From: Lachnospiraceae bacterium
Lineage (GTDB): Bacteria > Bacillota > Clostridia > Lachnospirales > Lachnospiraceae
Length of the DNA: 64,000 nucleotides
Direction of reading: 5' to 3'
Assembly (NCBI GenBank): GCA_015056765.1
Contig: SVFQ01000005.1
Location: 87,929-151,928, forward strand
Shown here one piece after another: positions 15,996 to 24,912 of this stretch; the first letter of the stretch is position 1, and every line of letters begins with the position of its first letter. A program made the position numbers and the translations under genes. The notes below the pieces were generated by a model, which saw only the letters and a program-made list of their open reading frames with translations, was not told where the DNA came from and did no database searches.

Positions 15996-16196
15996 ATGGG
16001 AGAGAACTCTAATTCTGAAGAAAAAGTAAGATTTTTCGACGGCGTTAAGGCTGAATTCAAGAAAATTACATGGCCTGACAGACAGTCTCTGACTAGACAG
16101 ACCGTAGCCGTAGCTCTGATTACAGCAATCACAGGTGCTTTCATTGCCCTGATTGATTATTTTGTACAGTACGGCGTTAATTTCCTGACCAAGTAG
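15996..16196 (+). CDS. secE: preprotein translocase subunit SecE
   Basis: 66 aa, single C-terminal membrane helix (VAVALITAITGAFIALIDYF) after the conserved amphipathic part VKAEFKKITWPDRQSL. Clamps SecY halves in the SecYEG channel. AGGAGAAGAA precedes the start. The short one-helix form is normal for Gram-positives. Confidence 0.95.
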   Translation: MGENSNSEEKVRFFDGVKAEFKKITWPDRQSLTRQTVAVALITAITGAFIALIDYFVQYGVNFLTK

Positions 16197-16211
16197 TAGA
16201 TGAGGTGAAAA

Positions 16212-16862
16212 ATGGCAGATACAGAGATGAATGCAATGGATGCATCCGGACTGGACGAAGCTATGGTAAATGAGACACCTACAGAAGACGGATTTGCTAC
16301 TTTGGCAGATGCGGTAGAAGTGGGTTCTACAGAGAAACAGTCCGGCAAGGCGGGTTGGTATGTTGCACACACTTATTCCGGATATGAGAATAAGGTAAAA
16401 GCAAATATCGAGAAAACAATCGAAAACCGCCACCTGGAAAATCAGATTATCGAAGTTCGTGTTCCTATGCAGGAAGTGGTTGACGTAAACGAAAAAGGCG
16501 TGCGTAAGACCGTTCAGAAAAAGATGTTCCCTGGTTATGTCCTTGTGAACATGATTATGAACGATGAGACCTGGTATGTAGTACGTAATACCAGAGGTGT
16601 TACCGGATTCGTAGGACCCGGAAGCAAGCCTGTACCACTTACTGATACAGAAATGCAGAGATTAGGACTTCGTACTGATAAGATCAATGTGGACTTCCAA
16701 GAAGGCGATACCATCGTGGTAGTAGCCGGGGCTTGGAAAGATACCATTGGTGCAATCCAGAGAATCGACATGGGCAAACAGACTGTTACCATCAATGTCG
16801 AAATGTTTGGTAGAGAGACACCTGTTGAACTGAGCTTTGCTGAAGTTCACAAGATGCACTAA
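16212..16862 (+). CDS. nusG: transcription termination/antitermination protein NusG
   Basis: 216 aa. The NGN domain starts at about residue 49 (GWYVAHTYSGYENKV) with KKMFPGYVLVNM and VRNTRGVTGFVG; the KOW domain follows (FQEGDTIVVVAGAWKDTIG). The first ~45 residues are an acidic extension not found in the ~175-180 aa standard form. Binds RNA polymerase and couples it to Rho, NusA or ribosomes. 15 bases after secE. Confidence 0.95.
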   Translation: MADTEMNAMDASGLDEAMVNETPTEDGFATLADAVEVGSTEKQSGKAGWYVAHTYSGYENKVKANIEKTIENRHLENQIIEVRVPMQEVVDVNEKGVRKTVQKKMFPGYVLVNMIMNDETWYVVRNTRGVTGFVGPGSKPVPLTDTEMQRLGLRTDKINVDFQEGDTIVVVAGAWKDTIGAIQRIDMGKQTVTINVEMFGRETPVELSFAEVHKMH

Positions 16863-16889
16863 TCAAACAAAGCGAAAGCTTACATTTGG

Positions 16890-16911
16890 TATAAGACCTT
16901 CGGGTTTTATA
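16890..16911 (+). other. TTCG-capped hairpin after nusG
   Basis: TATAAGACC-TTCG-GGTTTTATA forms a 9-bp stem with a UUCG tetraloop. There is no T-run, so an mRNA stability or processing element rather than a full terminator. Confidence 0.5.
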
Positions 16912-16928
16912 TATAGTAGTTATTCACG

Positions 16929-16975
16929 TGGGAGTTGTTCCTCGAGGACAGCGCCTAACCACAATTCAGTAGATA
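16929..16975 (+). promoter_or_regulatory. rplK leader hairpin, candidate L1-binding site
   Basis: The stretch GTGGGAG...CCTAACCACA folds into GTGG/CCAC around an internal asymmetric loop and a TGTTC/GGACA stem. This layout is typical of the leader between nusG and rplK in Firmicutes and is consistent with L1 autoregulation. L1 binding itself is an inference. Confidence 0.4.
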
Positions 16976-17020
16976 CTTCTGTTGATGGGAAGGTCTATTG
17001 TCTTAATAGGAGGTGCCATT

Positions 17021-17446
17021 ATGGCAAAGAAAGTAGAAGGATACATCAAATTACAGATCCCTGCTGGTAAAGCTACACCAGCACCACCAGTTGGTCCAGC
17101 ACTTGGTCAGCACGGTGTAAACATCGTTGAATTTACAAAACAGTTCAACGCAAAGACAGCAGATATGGGCGATACCCTTATCCCTGTTGTTATCACAGTT
17201 TATGCAGATAGAAGCTTCAGCTTCATCACAAAGACTCCACCAGCTGCAATTCTTTTAAAGAAAGCAGCAAAGATCCAGAAAGCATCTGGTGTTCCTAACA
17301 AGGACAAAGTTGCTTCTGTAACAAAAGATCAGATTCGTCAGATCGCAGAGACAAAGATGCCAGACTTAAACGCTGCATCTATTGAAGCTGCAATGAGCAT
17401 GATCGCCGGAACTGCCAGATCTATGGGCATCACGGTAGAAGAATAA
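17021..17446 (+). CDS. rplK: 50S ribosomal protein L11
   Basis: 141 aa from the ATG at 17021 with AGGAGGTG 7 bases upstream; an upstream in-frame ATG at 16982 lacks a site. [20 protein letters not shown] and [14 protein letters not shown] are the conserved N-terminus. Part of the GTPase stalk base, needed for the stringent response. Confidence 0.97.
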   Translation: MAKKVEGYIKLQIPAGKATPAPPVGPALGQHGVNIVEFTKQFNAKTADMGDTLIPVVITVYADRSFSFITKTPPAAILLKKAAKIQKASGVPNKDKVASVTKDQIRQIAETKMPDLNAASIEAAMSMIAGTARSMGITVEE

Positions 17447-17459
17447 GGAGGACTGAAAG

Positions 17460-18152
17460 ATGAAACACGGTAAGAAATATGTGGAAGCTTCCAAACTCGT
17501 AGATCGTGCTACCATGTACGAATCTGCAGATGCTATCGCATTAGTGAAGAAAACAGCTACTGCTAAATTCGATGAAACAGTAGAAGTTCATATCAGAACA
17601 GGTTGTGACGGACGTCACGCTGAGCAGCAGATCCGTGGTGCAGTTGTACTGCCAAACGGTACAGGTAAGACTGTTCGTGTATTAGTATTCGCTAAAGGCG
17701 AAAAAGCTAATGAAGCAGAAGCTGCAGGTGCAGATTTTGTAGGTGGCGAAGAACTGATTCCAAAGATTCAGAACGAAGGTTGGTTTGAGTTCGACGTTGT
17801 AGTAGCAACTCCAGACATGATGGGTGTTGTTGGTCGTCTTGGTAAAGTACTTGGTCCTAAAGGTTTAATGCCAAACCCTAAAGCTGGTACTGTAACAATG
17901 GACGTAACAAAAGCTGTTAACGATATCAAAGCTGGTAAGATCGAATACAGATTAGACAAAGCAAATATCATTCACTGCCCAGTTGGTAAAGCTTCCTTTA
18001 CTGAAGAGCAGTTACAGCAGAACTATGACGCTTTAATGGGCGCTATTGTAAAAGCTAAACCAAGCGCACTGAAAGGTCAGTATCTGAAATCTGTTACACT
18101 GACAACCACTATGGGACCTGGTGTAAGAGTTTCTACAGCAAAATTGGTATAA
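17460..18152 (+). CDS. rplA: 50S ribosomal protein L1
   Basis: 230 aa. Forms the L1 stalk that releases deacyl-tRNA and usually represses its own operon. Motifs [37 protein letters not shown] and [14 protein letters not shown] are visible. Starts 13 bases after rplK, GGAGG present; a terminator follows. Confidence 0.97.
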   Translation: MKHGKKYVEASKLVDRATMYESADAIALVKKTATAKFDETVEVHIRTGCDGRHAEQQIRGAVVLPNGTGKTVRVLVFAKGEKANEAEAAGADFVGGEELIPKIQNEGWFEFDVVVATPDMMGVVGRLGKVLGPKGLMPNPKAGTVTMDVTKAVNDIKAGKIEYRLDKANIIHCPVGKASFTEEQLQQNYDALMGAIVKAKPSALKGQYLKSVTLTTTMGPGVRVSTAKLV

Positions 18153-18163
18153 TGATTACCTTG

Positions 18164-18191
18164 AAAGGCGATGCAAATGCATCGCCTTTTT
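18164..18191 (+). terminator. terminator after rplA
   Basis: 12-bp perfect palindromic stem AAAGGCGATGCA / TGCATCGCCTTT followed by Ts. Confidence 0.9.
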
Positions 18192-18217
18192 GCATACTTG
18201 GCTAGTTGTGTTAGAAT
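18190..18217 (+). promoter_or_regulatory. promoter of the CapA-like gene
   Basis: TTGCAT (18190-18195), 16 bp, TAGAAT (18212-18217). Only six bases separate the -10 from the ATG at 18224, so transcription would begin at or next to the start codon. Confidence 0.5.
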
Positions 18218-18223
18218 GAAACC

Positions 18224-19519
18224 ATGGGTAAAAGAAAAGGGAAGAAAAAAAGCAGACCAATCATGGTCTTTATAACAGCATTATTCGGATTTGTCACGGT
18301 GGGCCTTTTGATATTAGGGCTGCTTCGCTGGACAGAGAATACCACATCGTCTACGAAAAACGGATTTACTGATGTGGTAAGAGCAGAGGAAAAACCCGGC
18401 GCTGTGGAAAACCTGCAAAAGAAAGATGCTCTTTTGTGGGAAAGTATTCCCGAGCAGCAAGATTCTGAAGAAACCATGGCATCGGAAGAAGCGGATCTGT
18501 GTATTTACGGAGAAGACGGGCGTATTCTGCAAAAGGCATTGCCAAATCAGGAGGAGATATCCCTGTTATTCGCAGGGGACATTCTTTTTGATGATGGTTA
18601 TGCACCAATGGGCAAACTACGAAGCAGACAGAATGGGATTTTAGACTGCTTTTCCCCTGAAACCTTTGAAATTATGAGGTCGGCGGATTTCTTTATGCTG
18701 AATAATGAGTTTCCTTATACAAAACGAGGAACACCTACAGAGGGGAAAACCTTTACTTTTCGCGCAAAACCGGAAAACGTGACCATGCTGAATGAAATGG
18801 GCGTAGATTTGGTAAGCCTGGCCAACAATCATGCTTATGACTATGGAGAAGTATCTCTGCTTGATTCCATGGACACGTTGATTGCGGATGGGATGCCTTT
18901 TGTGGGGGCAGGTCATAACCTGTCAGAAGCGGTTCAACCGTTTTATTTAGTAAACGATGATTTGAAGATTGCCATCATTTCCGGTACGCAAATTGAAAGA
19001 CAAGATCACCCCAACACCAAGGGCGCTACAGATACTACGCCGGGAGTTTTCAGGTGCTGGAATGCGGATCGCATCGTAGAGGAAGTACAAAGAGCAAAGG
19101 CGGAAGGGTATTATACCATATGCTTTGTGCATTGGGGGACCGAAAAAACCACGGAACTGGACTGGGCCCAACTTGACTTGGCAAAAAAACTGACAGACTG
19201 TGGCGCAGACATGATTATCGGTGGGCATCCCCATGTACTACAGGGAATCGAAATCCGGAATCAGGTTCCGATTATTTACAGCCTTGGTAACTACTGGTTT
19301 AATTCTGCATCCCTGGATACTTGCCTGGTAAAGGTGACATTTACAAAAGGAAAGCTTTCTTCCTGGCAATTCATTCCTGCCAGACAGGAAAACTGCTATA
19401 CAAAGGTGCTGGATGGTAGCGAGAAAGCAAGAGTGATTTCTTATATGAGAAGTCTATCGCCAAATGTGGTCATAGATGATGATGGATATTTGGATATCCG
19501 TTCCATTCAGGCGGAGTAA
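18224..19519 (+). CDS. CapA family protein (poly-gamma-glutamate capsule synthesis type phosphatase)
   Basis: 431 aa. A basic N-terminus and one membrane helix (residues ~14-34, VFITALFGFVTVGLLILGLL) anchor a large extracytoplasmic domain. The PGA_cap metallophosphatase signature is clear: LLFAGDILFDDG, MLNNEFPYT, DLVSLANNHAYDYG, ICFVHWGTE and IIGGHPHVLQGIE, followed by IIYSLGNYWF. Similar proteins take part in poly-glutamate or other wall polymer metabolism, but no pgsB/pgsC partner is visible, so capsule production is not implied. Monocistronic between two r-protein operons; no Shine-Dalgarno is seen. Confidence 0.85.
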   Translation: MGKRKGKKKSRPIMVFITALFGFVTVGLLILGLLRWTENTTSSTKNGFTDVVRAEEKPGAVENLQKKDALLWESIPEQQDSEETMASEEADLCIYGEDGRILQKALPNQEEISLLFAGDILFDDGYAPMGKLRSRQNGILDCFSPETFEIMRSADFFMLNNEFPYTKRGTPTEGKTFTFRAKPENVTMLNEMGVDLVSLANNHAYDYGEVSLLDSMDTLIADGMPFVGAGHNLSEAVQPFYLVNDDLKIAIISGTQIERQDHPNTKGATDTTPGVFRCWNADRIVEEVQRAKAEGYYTICFVHWGTEKTTELDWAQLDLAKKLTDCGADMIIGGHPHVLQGIEIRNQVPIIYSLGNYWFNSASLDTCLVKVTFTKGKLSSWQFIPARQENCYTKVLDGSEKARVISYMRSLSPNVVIDDDGYLDIRSIQAE

Positions 19520-19569
19520 ACGATGAATAGACTCTATAGAAACTTGAAAAATAAAAGTAAATAAAATGC

Positions 19570-19598
19570 TTGACTTCTTCCGAAACATTTGGTAATAT
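19570..19598 (+). promoter_or_regulatory. promoter of rplJ-rplL
   Basis: TTGACT (19570-19575), 17 bp, TAATAT (19593-19598). Confidence 0.7.
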
Positions 19599-19604
19599 AG
19601 TTTT

Positions 19605-19730
19605 CGGTCGTGATTTGACCGTGCCGAAGACAGTAGGTGCGAAAGCGTAAGAATGTAATTCGCCTACCGAGGAAGAAGTTTAGATTGACTTTACTACCTC
19701 TTTGTCTTTGACAGAGAGGTTTTTTATTTG
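19605..19730 (+). promoter_or_regulatory. L10 ribosomal protein leader
   Basis: Contains the characteristic GCCGAAGACAGTAGGTGC and CGCCTACCGAGGAAG segments that pair and bind L10(L12)4, then an attenuator hairpin. Excess L10 should promote premature termination of rplJ-rplL. Confidence 0.8.
19696..19726 (+). terminator. attenuator terminator of the L10 leader
   Basis: 11-bp stem ACCTCTTTGTC / GACAGAGAGGT with one G-U, TTT loop and T-run, 41 bases before rplJ. Confidence 0.8.
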
Positions 19731-19766
19731 AACTCCTTCGGCTAAAATCTATAAGGAGGTAAAGAC

Positions 19767-20360
19767 ATGGCAAAAGTAGAACTTAAGAAACCTATCGTAG
19801 ATGAGATTGCAGAAACCATCAAAGATGCGAAGACATTAGTTCTTGTTGACTACCGTGGACTTACAGTAGAACAGGATACCAGACTTCGTAAGCAGCTTCG
19901 TGAAGCTGGCGTAAACTACAAAGTTTACAAAAACACTTTCATGAACTTTGCATTCAAAGGCACAGATTACGAAGGACTTTCCAACTTACTGGAAGGACCA
20001 AGCGCTATGGCTACTTGCGACACAGATGCTACAGCAGCAGCTCGTGTTATTTGCAAATTTGCAAAAGAGTGCCCAGCCCTTGAGGTTAAAGGTGGTGTAA
20101 TCGAAGGAACTGTATACGATGCAGCAGGCATTCAGCAGATTTCCGCTATCCCATCCAGAGAAGAATTGCTTTCCAAATTGCTTGGAAGCATCCAGAGCCC
20201 TATCACCAACTTTGCTCGTTGCATGAAGCAGTTGGCTGAAAAAGGCGGCGCAGCAGGCGAAGAAGCAGCTCCAGTAGCTGAAGAAGCACCAGCTGAAGCA
20301 CCTGTAGCTGAAGCTACAGAAGAAGTTGCAGCAGAGGCAGAAGCACCTGCAGCAGAATAA
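19767..20360 (+). CDS. rplJ: 50S ribosomal protein L10
   Basis: 197 aa. Anchors the L7/L12 dimers to the stalk. The body (VDYRGLTVEQDTRLRKQLRE, YKVYKNTFMNFAF) is standard, but the last ~35 residues are an Ala/Glu/Pro-rich acidic tail (EEAAPVAEEAPAEAPVAEAT...) beyond the usual ~165-172 aa. AAGGAGGT precedes the start. Confidence 0.97.
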   Translation: MAKVELKKPIVDEIAETIKDAKTLVLVDYRGLTVEQDTRLRKQLREAGVNYKVYKNTFMNFAFKGTDYEGLSNLLEGPSAMATCDTDATAAARVICKFAKECPALEVKGGVIEGTVYDAAGIQQISAIPSREELLSKLLGSIQSPITNFARCMKQLAEKGGAAGEEAAPVAEEAPAEAPVAEATEEVAAEAEAPAAE

Positions 20361-20406
20361 TTGACAAATTCAAAAAGTAATTAGAAATTAATGGAGGTTA
20401 TGAATT

Positions 20407-20781
20407 ATGGCAAAATTATCCACTCAGGAACTCATTGACGCTATCAAAGAGTTATCCGTACTTGAACTGAACGATTTAGTAAAAGCTTGTGAAGAAGAAT
20501 TCGGTGTATCCGCAGCAGCAGGTGTTGTTGTAGCAGCAGCTGGCGCAGGTGCAGCAGCAGCTGAAGAGAAGACAGAGTTTGACGTTGAACTTACAGAAGC
20601 AGGCGCTGAGAAGATCAAAGTTATCAAAGTTGTTCGTGAAGTTACCGGTCTTGGCTTAAAAGAAGCTAAAGAATTAGTAGAGTCCGCTCCAAAGGTAGTT
20701 AAAGAAGCAGCTGGTAAAGACGAAGCAGAAGATCTTAAGAAAAAACTTGAAGAAGTTGGCGCTAAGGTCACTCTTAAGTAA
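20407..20781 (+). CDS. rplL: 50S ribosomal protein L7/L12
   Basis: 124 aa. N-terminal dimerisation helix ([20 protein letters not shown]), Ala-rich hinge, and the factor-binding domain ([20 protein letters not shown]). Recruits translational GTPases. 46 bases after rplJ, GGAGGT present. Confidence 0.97.
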   Translation: MAKLSTQELIDAIKELSVLELNDLVKACEEEFGVSAAAGVVVAAAGAGAAAAEEKTEFDVELTEAGAEKIKVIKVVREVTGLGLKEAKELVESAPKVVKEAAGKDEAEDLKKKLEEVGAKVTLK

Positions 20782-20799
20782 TTCGTTTATGAGTACTCG

Positions 20800-20830
20800 A
20801 AAAGCGATGGAATACCATCGCTTTTCTTTT
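20800..20830 (+). terminator. terminator after rplL
   Basis: 11-bp stem AAAAGCGATGG / CCATCGCTTTT with AATA loop and CTTTT tail. Confidence 0.85.
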
Positions 20831-20881
20831 ACAATTGGATAATCGGTGATTTCAGCTCGGAATCGCCATATTCTATACAGG

Positions 20882-20941
20882 CAGGACGTCAGTTGACGAA
20901 AGTTTTGAAAAAATGAAAATTTTCGTTGACTTGGCGTCCTG
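20882..20941 (+). promoter_or_regulatory. 25-bp imperfect hairpin in the rplL-rpoB gap
   Basis: Arms 20882-20906 and 20916-20941 pair throughout as RNA with four G-U pairs and a single bulge; loop is 9 nt. The right arm contains the rpoB -35. In readthrough transcripts it would be a long duplex resembling an RNase III site; at DNA level it could be an operator. Confidence 0.6.
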
Positions 20942-20954
20942 TTTGTCATATAAT
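20926..20954 (+). promoter_or_regulatory. promoter of rpoB-rpoC
   Basis: TTGACT (20926-20931), 17 bp, TATAAT (20949-20954). Confidence 0.8.
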
Positions 20955-21034
20955 ATAGAATGCTTTACTGTGGCGCTTTGGTATCATTGCGCCCAAAAAT
21001 AAGTAATTAAAAGAAAAGGACGGGGTGAATGTCA

Positions 21035-24000
21035 ATGGAAAAAAACAGATTACGTCCCATTACTTCCAACAGTTCCAAGATGCGCGTGACTTATCAGCGC
21101 CAGAAGGAAGTTCTTGAGATGCCTAACCTCATTGAGGTCCAGAAGGATTCTTATGAGTGGTTCTTAAGAGAAGGTTTGAAGGAAGTATTTGACGATATTT
21201 CTCCTATTACTGATTACAGTGGTCAGCTCAGTTTGGAGTTTATTGACTTCCAGTTGTGCAGAGACGAAGTAAAATACAACATTGAAAAATGTAAAGAAAG
21301 AGATGCTACGTATGCAGCACCTTTGAAAGTGAAAGTTCGTTTCTACAACAAAGCCAACGACGAAATCAGTGTACACGAGATTTTCATGGGAGACCTGCCT
21401 CTTATGACAGATACAGGTACTTTCGTGATCAATGGTGCAGAACGTGTTATCGTTAGCCAGTTAGTACGTTCCCCCGGTATCTATTACGATATTACAAAAG
21501 CTAAGTTTGGTAAGGAATTATATGCTTGTACCGTAATCCCGAACCGTGGTGCTTGGCTTGAATACGAGACAGATGCTAACGATATCTTCTATGTTCGTGT
21601 AGATAGAACCAGAAAGGTTCCCATCACCGTATTGATTCGTTCTTTAGGTGTTGGTACAAACGAAGAGATTATCGAGCTCTTTGGCGATGAACCAAAGATT
21701 ATGGCTAGTTTCTCTAAAGATGGCGCTACTAATTATCAGGAGGGCCTATTAGAGTTATACAAAAAAATCCGTCCAGGTGAGCCTCTCAGCGTAGAAAGCG
21801 CAGAGTCTCTCATTCACGGTATGTTCTTTGACGCTAGACGTTATGATTTAGCCAAAGTAGGTAGATATAAATTCAATAAGAAACTGATGCTTCGTAACCG
21901 TATCCGTGGCCAGGTTCTGGCTGAGGATGTTGTAGATCCTACAACAGGTGAGATTTTGGCTGATGCAGGTACTGTTGTAACTGCAGAAATCGCAGACCAG
22001 ATTCAGAACGCAGCAGTTCCATCCGTCATGATTCAGACTGAGGAAAGAAACGTAAAAGTTCTTTCTAATATGATGGTAGACTTACGTACCTATGTAGACT
22101 GTGATCCTGCAGAGCTTGGCATTACAGAGCTTGTATACTATCCACAGCTTGCAGAAATCATGGAAGAGCATGATGGTGATTTAGATGAAATCAAAGAATC
22201 CATCCGTCGTAATGTACATGAGTTGGTTCCGAAGCACATTACAAAGGATGATATCCTTGCTTCCATCAACTACAATATTCACTTAGAGTATGGCATTGGT
22301 AATGCAGATGATATCGATCACCTTGGTAACAGACGTATTCGTGCCGTAGGTGAATTGTTACAGAACCAGTATCGTATCGGTTTATCTCGTCTGGAAAGAG
22401 TTGTTCGTGAACGTATGACCACACACGACACTGAGAATCTTTCCCCTCAGATGCTGATTAATATCAAACCTGTACAGGCTGCTGTGAAAGAATTCTTTGG
22501 TTCTTCCCAGTTGTCCCAGTTCATGGATCAGACAAACCCTCTGGGTGAACTTACTCACAAGAGACGTCTGTCCGCACTTGGCCCGGGTGGTTTGTCTAGA
22601 GATCGTGCCGGATTCGAGGTCCGAGACGTTCACTATACACACTATGGTAGAATGTGCCCTATTGAGACCCCTGAAGGTCCTAACATCGGTTTGATCAACT
22701 CCCTTGCCAGCTACGCCCGTATTAATGAATACGGCTTTGTAGAAGCACCTTATCGTGTAATCGATAAGAGTGATCCGGAGAACCCAAGAGTAACCGATGA
22801 TGTTATTTATATGACTGCTGACGAAGAGGATAATTACCATGTAGCACAGGCATCCGCACAGCTGGATGAAAAGGGTTACTTCGTAGGTAAGAACGTATCC
22901 GGTCGTTACAGAGAAGAAACACAGGATTATCCAAAGACCATGTTTGATTACATGGATGTATCTCCTCGTATGGTATTCTCTGTTGCTACAGCTTTGATTC
23001 CATTCCTGCAGAACGATGATGCTCACCGTGCGCTGATGGGATCCAACATGCAGCGTCAGGCAGTTCCGCTTCTGTTCCCACAGGCTCCTGTAGTAGGTAC
23101 AGGTATGGAGCAGAAGACAGCAGTAGACTCCGGTGTGTGCCAGATTGCCAGAAAAGCAGGTACTATCACATATGTATCTTCCAGTCTGATCAAGATGACA
23201 TGCGACGATGGAGAAAAAGATGAATATCATCTGACAAAATTCGCTCGTTCCAATCAGTCCAACTGCTATAATCAGAAGCCAATCGTATTCAAAGGTGACC
23301 ATGTAGAAAAAGGCCAGGTTATTGCCGATGGTCCTTCTACCGATCAGGGTGAACTTGCTCTTGGTGAGAACCCGCTTATCGGTTTCATGACATGGGAAGG
23401 CTACAACTACGAGGATGCTGTCCTGATTAGTGAAAGACTTGTAAAAGAAGATGTTTACACATCTGTTCATATTGAAGAATACGAAGCAGAAGCTCGTGAC
23501 ACCAAGTTAGGTGCTGAGGTAATTACCAAAGACGTACCTGGCGTAGGTGAGGAAGCATTAAAAGACCTGGATAGCAACGGTATCATTCGTATCGGTGCTG
23601 AGGTTCGTGCGGGCGATATCTTAGTCGGCAAGGTAACTCCTAAGGGAGAGACCGAGATGACTCCTGAAGAGAGACTTCTTCGTGCTATCTTCGGTGAGAA
23701 GGTACGTGAAGTAAGAGATACTTCCCTGAAGGTACCTCACGGCGAATATGGTATTGTCATCGACGTAAAAGTATTCACCAGAGAAAACGGTGATGAGCTG
23801 TCTCCTGGTGTAAACATGGCTGTTCGTATTTACATCGCACAGAAGAGAAAAATCTCTGTAGGTGATAAGATGGCTGGTCGTCACGGTAACAAGGGTGTTG
23901 TTTCCCGTGTCTTACCTGTAGAAGATATGCCATACTTACCAAACGGTCGTCCTTTGGATATCGTGTTGAATCCTCTGGGTGTACCTTCCCGTATGAATGT

Positions 24001-24865
24001 CGGTCAGGTACTTGAGATTCACCTTTCTCTTGCTGCAGAAGTACTGGGTCTGAATGTAGCGACTCCTGTATTTGACGGTGCTAGAGAGCAGGATATCAAC
24101 GATACCTTAGTATTGGCTGATGATTATGCCAATATGGAATGGGATGATTTCAAGAAGAAATATAAAGGTGTCCTTCTTCCTGAAGTAATGAACTATCTCG
24201 ATGAGCATAAAGCTCACAGAGATGAGTGGAAGGGTGTTTCCATTAACACAGACGGTAAAGTAAGATTACGTGATGGTCGTACAGGTGAGTACTTCGATAA
24301 CCCTGTTACCATTGGTTTCATGCATTACCTGAAACTGCACCACTTGGTAGACGATAAGATCCATGCTCGTTCTACCGGACCATACTCCCTTGTTACACAG
24401 CAGCCTCTGGGTGGTAAAGCTCAGTTCGGTGGTCAGCGTTTCGGTGAGATGGAAGTTTGGGCCCTGGAAGCATACGGTGCAAGCTATACCTTACAGGAAA
24501 TCCTTACTGTGAAGTCCGATGATGTGATTGGTCGTGTGAAGACATACGAAGCAATCATCAAAGGTGCGAATATTCCTGAACCCGGTATTCCAGAATCCTT
24601 CAAGGTATTATTGAAGGAATTACAGTCCTTAGCTTTGGATATCAGCGTATTAAATGACGATGGTACCGAAGTGAAGATTATGGAATCTGTGGATTATGGC
24701 GAGACTGATTACCGTCATGTAATCGAAGGCGATTCTCGAAACTATGAGAGAAACGAATCTTTTGACGGATATCAGAAGCAAGAATTTTCAGAAGATGGCG
24801 AACTGCAGACAATCGTAGAAGAGCCTGAAGACGAAGACTTTGAAGATTCTGATGAGGATCTTTAA
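21035..24865 (+). CDS. rpoB: DNA-directed RNA polymerase subunit beta
   Basis: 1276 aa from the ATG at 21035, at proper distance from GGGGTGA; an ATG at 21029 touches that site. The rifampicin pocket is wild type ([35 protein letters not shown]), so no rifampicin resistance is predicted. Also [34 protein letters not shown] and the C-terminal [18 protein letters not shown]. Acidic C-terminal tail. Forms the catalytic centre with beta prime. Confidence 0.97.
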   Translation: MEKNRLRPITSNSSKMRVTYQRQKEVLEMPNLIEVQKDSYEWFLREGLKEVFDDISPITDYSGQLSLEFIDFQLCRDEVKYNIEKCKERDATYAAPLKVKVRFYNKANDEISVHEIFMGDLPLMTDTGTFVINGAERVIVSQLVRSPGIYYDITKAKFGKELYACTVIPNRGAWLEYETDANDIFYVRVDRTRKVPITVLIRSLGVGTNEEIIELFGDEPKIMASFSKDGATNYQEGLLELYKKIRPGEPLSVESAESLIHGMFFDARRYDLAKVGRYKFNKKLMLRNRIRGQVLAEDVVDPTTGEILADAGTVVTAEIADQIQNAAVPSVMIQTEERNVKVLSNMMVDLRTYVDCDPAELGITELVYYPQLAEIMEEHDGDLDEIKESIRRNVHELVPKHITKDDILASINYNIHLEYGIGNADDIDHLGNRRIRAVGELLQNQYRIGLSRLERVVRERMTTHDTENLSPQMLINIKPVQAAVKEFFGSSQLSQFMDQTNPLGELTHKRRLSALGPGGLSRDRAGFEVRDVHYTHYGRMCPIETPEGPNIGLINSLASYARINEYGFVEAPYRVIDKSDPENPRVTDDVIYMTADEEDNYHVAQASAQLDEKGYFVGKNVSGRYREETQDYPKTMFDYMDVSPRMVFSVATALIPFLQNDDAHRALMGSNMQRQAVPLLFPQAPVVGTGMEQKTAVDSGVCQIARKAGTITYVSSSLIKMTCDDGEKDEYHLTKFARSNQSNCYNQKPIVFKGDHVEKGQVIADGPSTDQGELALGENPLIGFMTWEGYNYEDAVLISERLVKEDVYTSVHIEEYEAEARDTKLGAEVITKDVPGVGEEALKDLDSNGIIRIGAEVRAGDILVGKVTPKGETEMTPEERLLRAIFGEKVREVRDTSLKVPHGEYGIVIDVKVFTRENGDELSPGVNMAVRIYIAQKRKISVGDKMAGRHGNKGVVSRVLPVEDMPYLPNGRPLDIVLNPLGVPSRMNVGQVLEIHLSLAAEVLGLNVATPVFDGAREQDINDTLVLADDYANMEWDDFKKKYKGVLLPEVMNYLDEHKAHRDEWKGVSINTDGKVRLRDGRTGEYFDNPVTIGFMHYLKLHHLVDDKIHARSTGPYSLVTQQPLGGKAQFGGQRFGEMEVWALEAYGASYTLQEILTVKSDDVIGRVKTYEAIIKGANIPEPGIPESFKVLLKELQSLALDISVLNDDGTEVKIMESVDYGETDYRHVIEGDSRNYERNESFDGYQKQEFSEDGELQTIVEEPEDEDFEDSDEDL

Positions 24866-24912
24866 AGAGCTGAAAATGATTCATGTACATGAACTTGGAA
24901 GGAGAGCCATAC

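Noticed and set aside
22480..22700. Rifampicin-resistance changes in rpoB
   Set aside because: Residues of the pocket are wild type. Streptomycin positions in rpsL are also wild type.
22382..23470. 362-codon open frame antisense to rpoB
   Set aside because: No ribosome site or recognisable protein; it mirrors rpoB codon use. The same holds for long antisense frames in fusA, tuf and rpoC.
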